From contig CM035162.1 in NCBI GenBank assembly GCA_020205615.1, forward strand, positions 35,614,479 through 35,678,478: 64,000 nt of DNA. The letters run 5' to 3'. This document shows, piece after piece, positions 48,719-58,600 of the stretch. Under the pieces are notes generated by a model. It was given only the letters and a program-made list of their open reading frames with translations. It was not told the DNA's origin and made no database searches. Position 1 is the stretch's first letter; each line of letters begins with the position of its first letter. Made by a program: the position numbers and the translations under genes. Source of the stretch: Panax quinquefolius (taxonomy: Eukaryota; Streptophyta; Magnoliopsida; Apiales; Araliaceae).

Positions 48719-50389
48719 TGTGATGCCCCCAAAATCAGGTATACATCACCCATCTTGGGTCGTCAGATACATAGAACAAAATTCAAATATAACTTACTAA
48801 TACAACTGTCGTGTACAATACGACAAAACATAACTGTGAGTTTGAATACAATTATTGTCTACTAGAGATTATACAAACTCAAAAGGAGTCCTCATTACAA
48901 TTATTAACACACTATTTCACATAATAATGAGGACTACTAATGCTATCCTCTCGGACCATCACTCGCTCCCCGACTAGTCCTCCTCGCTATGTTCTCATTT
49001 CAAGAGAACAAAGAAAGAAAGGTGAGCTCAACTAGCCCAAGAAGAAATATTATGACTAAGATAATGCGTAATAAATTATCGTTAGCCTTCAACAAATGTT
49101 AAACTGATAAAATATAACAACATCAAGTTTAATCTGCAATGGATCAAGCAATCCATTAAAAGAGTCAAGTAGAGAATAAAATCTACTATCTTTATGATTT
49201 AAAAGTTTTTCATCACTTTTATCGCCGAGACTCACTTTTTAATAAATAATCCACATCATCCCCGCACTACTACCAAGGATATTCATTAGGTCACGACCAC
49301 AAATTCCATGCACTACGGGCCAAGGATATTTGTGTATTCATCAATAGTCAAATGATCATGCCAACAACTATTCATCAATGCACTACGGGCCAATGAGGAC
49401 TTTTACCACATCATTTGTAACATTACTACCATGATTACAATCAATAATCCTCGGTCATAATCATACTAAGTCCATCCATGCTTTACTGCCACGAGATAAC
49501 TTTCAAAAAAATATAAACATGAGGATGATGACAATGATATAAGAATTCAATAAAACAAGTTCAAGAATTAAGTTATTCAGAACTAATAACGTCCAAATTG
49601 TCAACATGATATCATTGTAGAGTAAAATTCAAGATTTCTCGGAAGAATATTTCCATGAAAAATCTTTGGATGAAGCGCAAATATCAAGGATATTCCACTA
49701 ATTTCATGGAGTATAAAGTCAAAATTTTAACCAACCGAGAATAATAAGGAATGGAATAACAATAGAAATCACCACGCATGCGGTATTGCAGATAGGCGAG
49801 TTATTCCAACGTAATAATAATAATAATAATGGAACCAGTCGTGAAAATCACACCGAGCAGGATGTTCCAATGTAATAATAAAGAATGAAATAATAAAGAT
49901 TTTAAACCGGTCCCGTAAAGCATGCATGAGGATGTTCCAACGGAAAATAAAGATGTATAATAAAAAAGCGGAACCAGTCCTATAAAGCAGTATGCAGAGG
50001 ATGTTCCAACGGAATAATAAAGATAGAATAATAGAAAAATGTCACCACGATAGGTATTCATTCGTATACAAAAGTTATTCCAATGTAATAATAAAGAAAT
50101 GGAATAATGAAGTTCTCTTCTTAAATACAAAAGAATAATATCCCTCACCGTAAAAGAAACCGAATATAAAAGTAGTTAAGTAGCGTAATACTTTTCTTCT
50201 ATCTCTATAGTCTCTCTCTATAGTTTCTCTCTCTGTAGTTCAAATGAATTCTTAAGAAAATAATGAAGGAATGAGCTTCTATTTATAGGAAAATGGAATG
50301 CATAGTAACTAATCCATGAATCTGGTCCGCATTGATTTACTTTAATCGATTTGATTATAATTAAAGCAAAATCTTTTAAATAAAATATA

Positions 50390-50421
<32 letters not shown>

Positions 50422-51128
50422 AGGCACATGTTTGATTGAAAAATAATTCACTCTCCCGTGAATCATGTCATCCAACTTTCCCAAAGACAATAATAGCCTC
50501 CAACCTGTGGCCCCACCATTATAATTATATATATATAATATACATATATTATATATCATATAACATATATATATATATATAATGATATTAACTCCTCCCG
50601 TGACTAACATACTCCCCCACCCCCAAAATCATTTTTCAATCACGGGCCCATGTATGGGCCCCACCTTTATTATACCGAATAACTTTCTACCGATTATTTT
50701 GAAAAATAGGTAAATGGGGGTCCATAAAATAAGCAAAACTGAGTGACTTATCACGTAAGCCTTAATAATCAATACCGTGTGCTACTATGCAACCACGATA
50801 TTATCGTATTTTTTTTACTACCGAAAGGTAGTTCAACAAAGATCAACCAGAAAACTTCCGTCGTTATTTCAATAAAATATTTTTGTCATTTTCTCAATCC
50901 GACAATAATTCTGTTGTGGGGTCTACCAATGATTGTGCCGTCGTACGAATAATTTCCTGTTTAAAACGAATATTCCCCGACCAATCGAATATTATATGAC
51001 AACTTGCATACTTTGCAAAATTTATAAATATTACCCACAACTATAACATTATATTAAATTCATTCCATAATATTCAACAATGATAATTATAGAAAATTCA
51101 TTTTTATTCAAAAAGTTGGGGTCTTACA
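48719..51128 (+). mobile_element. Solo LTR of the same Gypsy-type family (copy 2)
   Basis: It starts TGTGATGCCCCCAAAATC and ends GGGGTCTTACA, is about 2.41 kb long, and is collinear with 4126-6636. It is flanked by GCCTT (48714-48718) and ACCTT (51129-51133), a 5-bp duplication with one mismatch. It has GCACTACGGGCC repeats (about 49260-49500) and ATTCCAATGTAATAATAAAG-type repeats (49800-50110). An extra AT-rich segment (about 50390-50640), including (AT)n, is absent from copy 1. It inserted into the ULP1 gene in antisense to it. Confidence 0.83.
50395..50590. repeat. AT microsatellites inside solo LTR 2
   Basis: Runs of (AT)n at about 50395-50420, 50525-50560 and 50565-50582. They interrupt the alignment to solo LTR 1 and explain the low-complexity reading frames there. 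Confidence 0.75.
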
Positions 51129-51689
51129 ACCTTCACCACCTTCATCACCTTCATCTTTATCATCATTATCATCGTCATCATAATCACCATCATTGTCAGA
51201 ATCGTTATCATCAGAATCACCATCAAGCTTTTTGTCCCCCACGTCTTTGATAGCACGTAACTCATCTCTAATAATGGACCTAAGGTCCCTGCATAACTGA
51301 ACATGCAAAAGCTGCATTTCATCTTTAATATCAGTTCGCAACTTTCCAAATTCTTTCTTCAATTCAGAAACTTCTTTCTTCAATTCAGACACTTTCTTCT
51401 CCAACGGCTTAGATCGTACATCAATTGCCTCTTTCATGACAGATATATCAACACCAATGTTGTCGACCTTCACTTTTTTTTGTCTACTTTCTTGTCACCA
51501 TCCTTCCCATTAAAAAGTGAAACTCTTCCAAATCAAGCCGATCCTTCTCCTCTCATAGTAGAATCAAACTGCTTATCCTCAAATTGAAAAATAATAAGTA
51601 TACTTTAGTATATCATCTAACTAACAATGTACAATTACATTGAAATAAACAAAGAAATAAAGAATCATAAAACATAATCAAGAATCAAA

Positions 51690-51960
51690 TACATATATAC
51701 AGGTAACCAAATGTATAATAAGTAGTAACCAATTAAATGTATAAATGTAACCAAATGTGTATATTCGGGTAACCAACAACAATGTTATTAGTAATCTGAA
51801 TGTAATCTAATCAATAACCGTATTTGAATATTCAAGTAACCAAAAACATTGTTATTATTAACATGCATATAAAATAATCAGTAACCAAACGTGTATATAA
51901 AGGTAACTAACTACTTTGTTGATAGTAAACTTCACATAATATTTTCATTTATCAAGTATA
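51690..51960 (-). repeat. Minisatellite in the ULP1 gene intron before the acidic exon
   Basis: Short run of AGTAACCAA units on the plus strand with ATGTATA spacers; gene sense orientation. Confidence 0.6.
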
Positions 51961-51984
51961 TAACTAAAGGTAAAACAAAGATAC

Positions 51985-52850
51985 CGTCCTAACAAAAACT
52001 AATTCATTCAACTTGTCATTTGAAAGCGGCTTCATTAACTCCTTCCATCCGAATAAACGGACATTCGACGGATGTTCGCTATCATTCATATACCCCGATT
52101 TTTGAATGTCGGAATAGTTTCAAACATAAAAACTTGGAATACATACGGAAGCCCATTCAACTTGTACAATTTGGTGTAATGATCCATGTAAAAATTGTAT
52201 GTTGAAACACCATTCTTTCCTTTCCTATAACGCCTTTCAAAGCATTAGACAAAGAGTACTTTGTCATCTCAAAAGCAACTTTCCCCAAGGAAAACTACTA
52301 ACATCGCCATAACACAAAAAATTAACCATCGCCCCATCAACGTAATTTTCGTAAAATGTGCACATAATGAAATTAAAGACCAAAAATATCATGTAGACAT
52401 CTTAATAGCCTCATCATCATCATCAAAAACGCCTTCCTATATATCCTACCTATACTACTACGTGTCACACAGCCACCAAAAAACTTACTAATAAGCATAT
52501 TCTCCATACATTTATATGGAGTTATATCATCCTCACCTTTCCATCTCAACCCGGATATCATACAAAACTCGTGCAAACCAACTCGACCCTTTTTCTCACC
52601 GAACAAAAACCACATTTCACCGTCATCCTCTCGTGAACCTCCTCACAAGAAATGGTGGAATAATCTGGGAATACATTTGGTGCTCACCAAACTCAAGAAA
52701 ATTCCCAAAATATGTTGCCTTAAATTTATCCAGCTGACTCTTATTCAATTTATTTGCAATGATACTGGGGACTTCCATGTCACACCAATATATCACTTTT
52801 CCGGTGAATTTTCTGTTGCATTCCTCGTAATAAAGATCCCATAACTGCAA
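51985..52850 (-). pseudogene. DUF1985 exon of the ULP1 gene
   Basis: On the minus strand the exon begins near 52850 and ends at 51985 before a GTATC donor. It encodes FKATYFGNFLEFGE, then a frame change near 52625, then VGLHEFCMISGLRWKGE. The latter matches the F/L-x-EF-x-x-x-TGL signature of DUF1985, a plant domain of unknown function often fused to ULP1-like peptidases of transposon origin. It continues through LPYVFQVFMFETIPTF to a KPLSNDKLNELVF end, with further frame slips near 52090 and 52370. The domain is recognisable but cannot be translated in one frame. Confidence 0.72.
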
Positions 52851-52869
52851 GTAAACAAAATCAAATTTA

Positions 52870-54230
52870 CAAAGTTAACCAACCAATCATATGATAGTAA
52901 CCAAAACAACATAGACAAGTAACCAATATAGCTTTAGTCAGTAAACAAAACATCATTAATCAGTAACCAATCCAGCATTAGACAGTAACCATGTCAACTT
53001 TTATTAATGTTGTCTTGGTTACCTTCATGCAATATGCTGGTTACTATCTAATACATTGGTTACCAACCATGTGCTTACCAATCATTAGTCAGAAATATTA
53101 TGCAAGAACTAAAACAAGATTAGTCAAGAACCCATTCAAAGATTATACAAGAATCAATACAATGTCAGCATAAGAACTAATACAGCTTTAGACAATATAT
53201 TGGTTAGATAGACAGTAACCAAGACAATATATTGGTTAGCTGTATGATAGTAACCAATACAACTTTAGACAATATATTGGTTAGATAGACAGTAACCAAG
53301 ACAATATATTGGTTAGCTGTATGATAGTAACCAATACAGCTTTAGACAATATATTGGTTAGACAGTAACCAGTATGTTGTATGAAGGTAACCAATATAAA
53401 TTATTTACTGATTTATGTTGTTTTGGTTACCTTCATGCAACATGGTGGTTACTGTCTAATGCATTGGTTACCAATCATATGGTTACCAAGCATTTATCAT
53501 TAATATTATGCAGTAACCAAAATAATAATTAGTCAGTAACCAATTAAGCATTATACAGTAACCAATAAAATGTTACACAGTAACCAATATAATCTTCGAC
53601 AAAGAACTACACAAAGATTAGACGGTTACCAAAACATCATTAGTCAGAAATATTATGCAGTAACCAAAACAAAGATTAGTCAAGAAACCATTCAAAGATT
53701 ATACAAGAACTAATACAATGTCAGCACAAGAACTAATACAGCTTTTAGACAATATATTGGTTGAGACAAAGAACCAAGACATCATTAGACAAAGAACGAA
53801 GACATCATAAAGACAAGAACTAAAATATCATTAGACAGTAACCAAGACATCATAAGACAGTAACCAGTATGTTGCATGAAGGTAACCAATATAAATTATT
53901 TACTGATTTATGCTGTTTTGGTTACCTTTATGCAACATGGTGGTTACCAATCATATGGTTACCAAGCATTAATCGTTAATATTATGCAGTAACCAAAACA
54001 GTAATTAGTCAGCAACCAATTAAGCATTATACAGTAACCAATAAAATGTTACACAAGAACTAATATAATCTTCGACAAGAACTAACATGACATTGATTTG
54101 CTACTAAACCATCATTAGACAGTAACCAAAATAGCATTAGACATAATAATGTTGCCCAATAACCAATATAACATACCAAAATCTAACACCAAACATTTAT
54201 ATGATCGTAACAATAACAACATTTAAATTA
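52870..54230 (-). repeat. Minisatellite in ULP1 gene intron 1, with higher-order repeats
   Basis: CAGTAACC units mainly with TTAGA or ATTAGT spacers. Nested within are a repeat of about 80 bp (AGACAGTAACCAAGACAATA, then TTGGTTAGCTGTATGATAGT) twice at 53205-53345, and a longer block (TTATTTACTGATTTATG to GTTACCAAGCATT) at about 53395-53500 and 53890-53975. Orientation switches to GGTTACC inside these blocks. Variant units carry CAAGAACT. Confidence 0.75.
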
Positions 54231-54236
54231 ACACAC

Positions 54237-54557
54237 CTTTAAAATTCTTTGAGTTGGAATTATCTTCTGGATAAGCACTTGAGCTTCATTCTTAACAGGG
54301 ACATCAAAATCCGAATCTAATTGCACTTCGGAATGTTTGATATCACTATGTATCACCAAACTACTCTCATTCTTACTCGATTTATTACCTACATCCTTCC
54401 CCTTTCGCTTCCCCTTTCCCTTCCCCTTCCCCTTCCCCTTGCTCTCCACAACAAAATTCTTCAAGTTCTTAACAGAGTCAACCTCAACGATCTTTTTCCT
54501 CTTTCCATCCTTCTTCCTTGTATCATTCCTTCTTGTATCATTCCTTGTATCAACCAT
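54237..54557 (-). pseudogene. N-terminal basic exon of the ULP1 gene
   Basis: ATG at 54557-54555 (minus strand), open to a GTGTGT donor at 54236. The product begins MVDTRNDTRRNDTRKK and carries a run of alternating Lys and Gly/Arg (about residues 38-52), encoded by a simple CCCCTT-type repeat on the plus strand. A nuclear-localisation role is plausible. Opposite-strand frames rich in Phe/Pro are shadows of this repeat. Confidence 0.6.
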
Positions 54558-54639
54558 TTCTATACAAAACATAAAAACAAAACAAACCAAAACAATGAAT
54601 ACTCCATTCTGTTAGTAAACTACTTTAATATATAATACA

Positions 54640-55134
54640 TTAAACTATTAAGAAAATACTCACTTGAAGCAATAATAAACACCAGATTCGATCAATGGAG
54701 AAGAATAACGAGTAACAACGACAATGAACCGCATCAAGAACCGCGATAACGAGTAACAACGAAAGTAATCGAACCACTAATCGCAACAAATAACAAGAAC
54801 AACGATAACGAGTAACAACGACAATGACGAACAACTAAACAAACAGAAACAATGAAGAACAACTAAACGAACAATGAAGAACGCATGAATAGAGATGAAG
54901 TCACCGGAAACAAGCTTTTTTAACTCCGATTACGAGATTCGTAGCGACAGATGTGAGAAACAAGGGTTTCAGCATGCACAAGTGTTTGGTAACTGCAGAG
55001 TCCCAGACAAATGATAGGCGGTTATCACGCGTTTCAAAAAAAATCTTTTACCATGTCAGCTCATTAATATTTATCTCTTAAATTAAGAACTCCTAATTAT
55101 CCTTACTATTATAAATATATATGATGAAATATCA
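54640..55134 (-). promoter_or_regulatory. 5' region of the ULP1 gene
   Basis: Between the N-terminal exon and the right TIR. It holds three copies of ATAACGAGTAACAACGA (54705-54722, 54745-54762, 54804-54822) and AACAACTAAAC-type repeats. There is probably a leader exon here, but no donor can be assigned safely. The segment at about 54900-55000 resembles a 5' untranslated exon (CGAGATTCGTAGCGACAG). Confidence 0.4.
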
Positions 55135-55210
55135 TATTTTTGTAATTATTTTATGAGTATATGATTTTTGTAATTACTTTCATAAATGTACTATAATATG
55201 TAATTGTTCC
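55135..55210 (-). repeat. Right TIR of MULE copy B
   Basis: Read inward on the minus strand from 55210: GGAACAATTACATATTATAG, then GAAAGTAATTACAAAAAT and a second AATTACAAAAAT, in the same order as in the left TIR at 10347. Confidence 0.7.
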
Positions 55211-55219
55211 AATACGTTA
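55211..55219 (+). repeat. Target site duplication, right side of MULE copy B
   Basis: AATACGTTA, matching AAAACGTTA at 10338-10346 in 8 of 9 bases. Confidence 0.7.
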
Positions 55220-55619
55220 ATAAATAAGCCCGCCTAATCTTGAGCCGAAACTTGACCTTTGCCACGTTCAGCGGCCCGATTAAATGGTTTCATTTTTCAA
55301 AACTAAAAGGCGGCTGAAATTTACCCTTAAAATGAAGGGAAAATACGGAACAAAACCAGACAAACCGCTCAATTAACTGACCCAATTCGCTCTTTGGTTC
55401 CCCATAAAAACAAACAAGCGTGTCTACTCCTAAGTAGCTTTAGCAGCCGGCGAAGGACACGTGGCACGGACCTTTTACCCACGACTGTCAGACCGTACAT
55501 ATGCATTTTTTTAATTATAGTCAGAAGCTTACTCCAGCTAATTTGGCCACTTTACTCCCGTTACAATAAACTATGCTTGCATAGCCACCGGTAAGGAGAG
55601 TTCGGCGCCGATAACCGCC
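55220..55619 (+). promoter_or_regulatory. Retained promoter and 5' UTR of the PAS/Raf-like kinase gene
   Basis: About 400 bp lie between the MULE border and the ATG. The stretch contains GACACGTGGCAC, with a perfect G-box CACGTG at 55458-55463 overlapping the ABRE core ACGTGGC, the site bound by bZIP factors of abscisic acid signalling. No TATA box is convincing; CCATAAAAACAAAC near 55403 is a weak candidate. Anything that lay farther upstream in the ancestral locus is now about 45 kb away. Confidence 0.55.
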
Positions 55620-58600
55620 ATGGACGGTGGAGAGTCACAGCCGAGTTTGTACCGAGTTCTGCTGGATCGGTTTCAGAGTTTGGAGGCGAGTCACGCGAAG
55701 CTCAAGGAGCAGTTCGATGTGCTAGCGGAAGAACAGAGGTGCTCACGGGGAGGAGGAGCGGGACGGTGTTCTTGGGTTTCAGATGAGTTTTTCTTCGCCG
55801 GAAGTCCGCATAGAAGCGTGTTGGAGCACATGGGTCATGCTGTTCATGTCAGTAGACCTGATTCTGAAGAAATCATATATTGGTAATCACTAAATTATAT
55901 ATATATATATATATATGTGGCATTTTATTTATACCTCGTAAATTTTTATTTTTTCTTTTATGTAATTAACCAGTTCCTTAAACTTTCTGTTTGTGCATTT
56001 GGTACGTGTTTGATATTTGGTCTCTGAAACAGTTGCATATAGATAATGACTAATGAGGTCAAAGATGTCTAGTAGTATACCACATGGTATCAAAGTTTCC
56101 ATGTTCAATCCTTGGTGGCAGCAAGGAGGGAAAATCTCTAGTTCATTTTTGGAATATGTGATTCGTGGGAAAAAAATGGTTGAAACAACATTGTCTGGAT
56201 TCTCTGGTATTTGGTATGTTCCTGAAAAGAGTGTTCAATAGAAATTGTTTTGTGCATCATTGTACGCTTAAGTTTAGCCTTCCCAGAAATGATTTATCCT
56301 TCGAAATCTACAAATCATTTTTAGGGGAACAACACAAGTCATTTGCCTTGAAAATAGTTTGCGAAAATGTTATCTTTGAAAAAACGGGGCCTTAACAAAT
56401 AACAAGTGATGAATAGAAATTTGCAGTTTAGAGTGTATTAATATCTAAATTCTCTCAAATTACATAAAATTGTTACCATGAATGTTAGTATACTTTAGGA
56501 ATTTGTATCTTCGACCTTTTTTCTGTTTTCATTGGAAATGCAATTTCTTTCACAAAAACTTATTCCATCTTTCCATAGGAAAGAGATTAGGTACTGATTT
56601 CTATCATTATTCTGCTTTACTGAGTGATCTGAGAATGTTAATTACTTTGGTTATTGCATTTCAAGTCTTATCTAAGTGGTTGAAGGGATTGGGATGCCAG
56701 TGCCCAAGTCTTAGTATCCCAATGCTATGTTTGTTTGCAAGGATTACACTTGGTATATGACTATTAATCCAAGTGTCTTGTTTGTTTTTAAATTTGAGCT
56801 TGAGACTATTAGTCTTGTACGGGGTGAGAATGTATACATAATTAGTAAATACTCCCTCCGTCCCATAGTTATAGGTTGATTTCTTTTGGCACATAGTTTA
56901 AGAAAATTAGTTGATGGCAATTTTTAATAAAAATTTTCCACATATACCCCTCAATATGGAATTAATGAATAAGTTAATTACTCTTTACTTATCTAATTGG
57001 AACTCTCAACTTCATTGATTGACCATAGAACTTTAACCAAAGATGAAGTCTTATTACATTGGAACTCTCAAGTTTTATTGAGAATACAACAACATTAAAT
57101 ATGGTGATAAAAATAATGACATTGAATATTGTTTTTTCAAAAAAATAGTGGTTGAATATTTATTATAAGGGCATAAAAGTAAAACAATGAACCAACTAAA
57201 TTTTATAAATAGTAAGTAGCCTATATATTGGGACATCCCAAAATGGAAAATCAGCCTATAACTATGGGACGGAGGGAGTATTATTTTTGGATGGTGGGTA
57301 GGGGTAGGGGTTGAGGGTTAGGTGGGTGGTTGGGAGTGTATACATAATCGGTAAATATTATTTATTTTTTGGTGTGGGGGTGGGGGTGGATATATAATCA
57401 GTAAATATTTTTTTTATGTATAAATAAGTTTAAAATATGTTATTATTGGTAAGGGTATAATAGTCCAAACGATATTTTTTAATCAAAAACTTTAATTAAT
57501 CCTGAAAAAAACAAACATATTTCAGACAGTGTGACATTCCAGTGTATCTTATATATATGTGATTTGAGACTTTGATCACTTTACTACTTATATATGACTT
57601 CTAATAGTGTGACATTCCAGGATGGCATGACCAAGGAGTTGTGTATTGGGTGCATATTTCGACGGAGTTTGTGAGGAGATCGTCGAAGAAGCGGGATCTG
57701 TCGTTTCACTTGCATTGTACCTAAAACAGTGTGTATCTTGTCTTCAACAGGCGTACGGTGGTAAGACCTATAAGCATGGGCTTCTTCCGGTTCCAGTTTC
57801 TCTTACAAAGTACTCCCTCCGTCCCTATTTAAATGACGTTTTAGAGATGGGCACAAGAATTAAGATAATGATTTGAAAGCATTAAATATAGTACTCAATT
57901 GTCTATAATACCCTTAAATCATTAATTTATCATAACACAAGAGTTTAAAGTACCAAAAAAATAGGTAGAGTAATGAAGAGTAATTTTGGAAAAATTATCA
58001 TTAATTCTCCTAGATTTAAACAAACGTCAATTAATTAGGGACAAATAAAAAACTCTAAAACGTCATTTAAATAGGGACGGAGGGAGTACTACGGATATCA
58101 GATAGTTTAAGTGATTCAAATCAGTGAACTGCTCATCCAAGCCAGCGCGGGTAAGGTTCACCAGACCGGGCAGGTGAACGAACAAGGAAAGTAGAGGATT
58201 CAGATTCGGATAGGCGAGTCAAGGCGTTTGTGTGAAAACTCTCTGTCTCAAATAGAGATGGGGAAGGTGTTCATTTTCTAAATAACACGAAATCAACTCT
58301 TTTAATCCTAGGATTAATAGTCTTGGAATTATAATCTCATGAATTATAATCCCGGGATTATAATCCTTGCAAACAAACATAGCCCAAGTTCGTAACCATT
58401 GGATTAAAAAAAGAGTAATAGCAAGATCATTTATATAGTTTATGTTTGGGATCGCTTAAAAAAATCTGATTAGTCATTCTGATTATTGCTTCTGCTTATA
58501 ATTAATTATTTAATTTTAAAAAAGTTGTTTGTACATGTTTGGTAAAGAAAAACACTTAAATAAATTAGTAAAAAAGTAAAAAGTATTTGTTATAAAAAAA

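Larger units (their letters stand above)
48387..51590 (-). pseudogene. ULP1 gene coiled-coil/acidic exon, split by a solo LTR
   Basis: Upstream half (51129-51590): a charged region with heptad-like KKVSELKKEVSELKKEFGKL, predicted as a coiled coil by eye, followed by a run of Asp/Glu/Asn residues. Downstream half (48387-48718): further acidic residues rich in Asp, Ala and Glu. The solo LTR (48719-51128) interrupts the acidic run with a (G/A)CCTT duplication. There is a TAA in frame near 48456 and a TGA near 51545, plus a slip in an A run near 51475. Similar acidic linkers are common between DUF1985 and ULP1 domains. Confidence 0.65.
45971..54557 (-). pseudogene. DUF1985/ULP1-type cysteine peptidase gene of MULE copy B
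   Basis: The gene runs on the minus strand. Likely exons are 54237-54557 (basic N-terminus), 51985-52850 (DUF1985), 48387-51590 (coiled coil and acidic linker, split by a solo LTR), 48227-48294, about 47620-47950, 46822-46945, about 46219-46703 and 45971-46127 (C48 peptidase). ULP1 enzymes process or remove SUMO. Plant MULEs of the Kaonashi type carry such genes, often fused to DUF1985, but the advantage to the element is unknown. The peptidase His and Cys are present and the usual Asp is Asn. Stops at about 48456 and 51545, frameshifts and the LTR insertion show that it is inactive. Introns are filled with the GGTTACTG minisatellite in sense orientation. Confidence 0.78.
10347..55210 (+). 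mobile_element. MULE copy B: ULP1-bearing (Kaonashi-like) Mutator element with nested insertions
   Basis: The left end (10347, GGGTCCTTTACAC) and the inverted right end (55210, reading GGAACAATTACAT inward) share a TIR of about 75 bp. The best block, GAAAGTAATTACAAAAAT, is identical on both sides. A 9-bp duplication with one mismatch flanks the element. It holds a plus-strand transposase (exons at about 10508-10746, 11972-13019, 42478-43268 and 44268-44716) and a convergent minus-strand DUF1985/ULP1 gene (45971-54557). MULEs carrying ULP1-like genes are known from several plants (Kaonashi-type elements). Without the Gypsy element (13332-42274) and the solo LTR (48719-51128) the element would be about 13.5 kb. 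Confidence 0.8.

Noticed and set aside
50218..50610. Minus-strand frame of 130 codons with a Tyr/Ile-rich stretch
   Set aside because: It crosses (AT)n microsatellites inside solo LTR 2 and encodes low-complexity residues only.
54321..54635. Plus-strand frames rich in Leu/Pro or Phe/Pro opposite the ULP1 N-terminal exon
   Set aside because: They are the antisense reading of the Lys/Gly-coding simple repeat (CCCCTT type); no independent support.
10347..55210. Reading MULE copies A and B as one tandemly duplicated element
   Set aside because: Copy B has its own left TIR at 10347 and a 9-bp duplication pairing 10338 with 55211, which supports a separate insertion.
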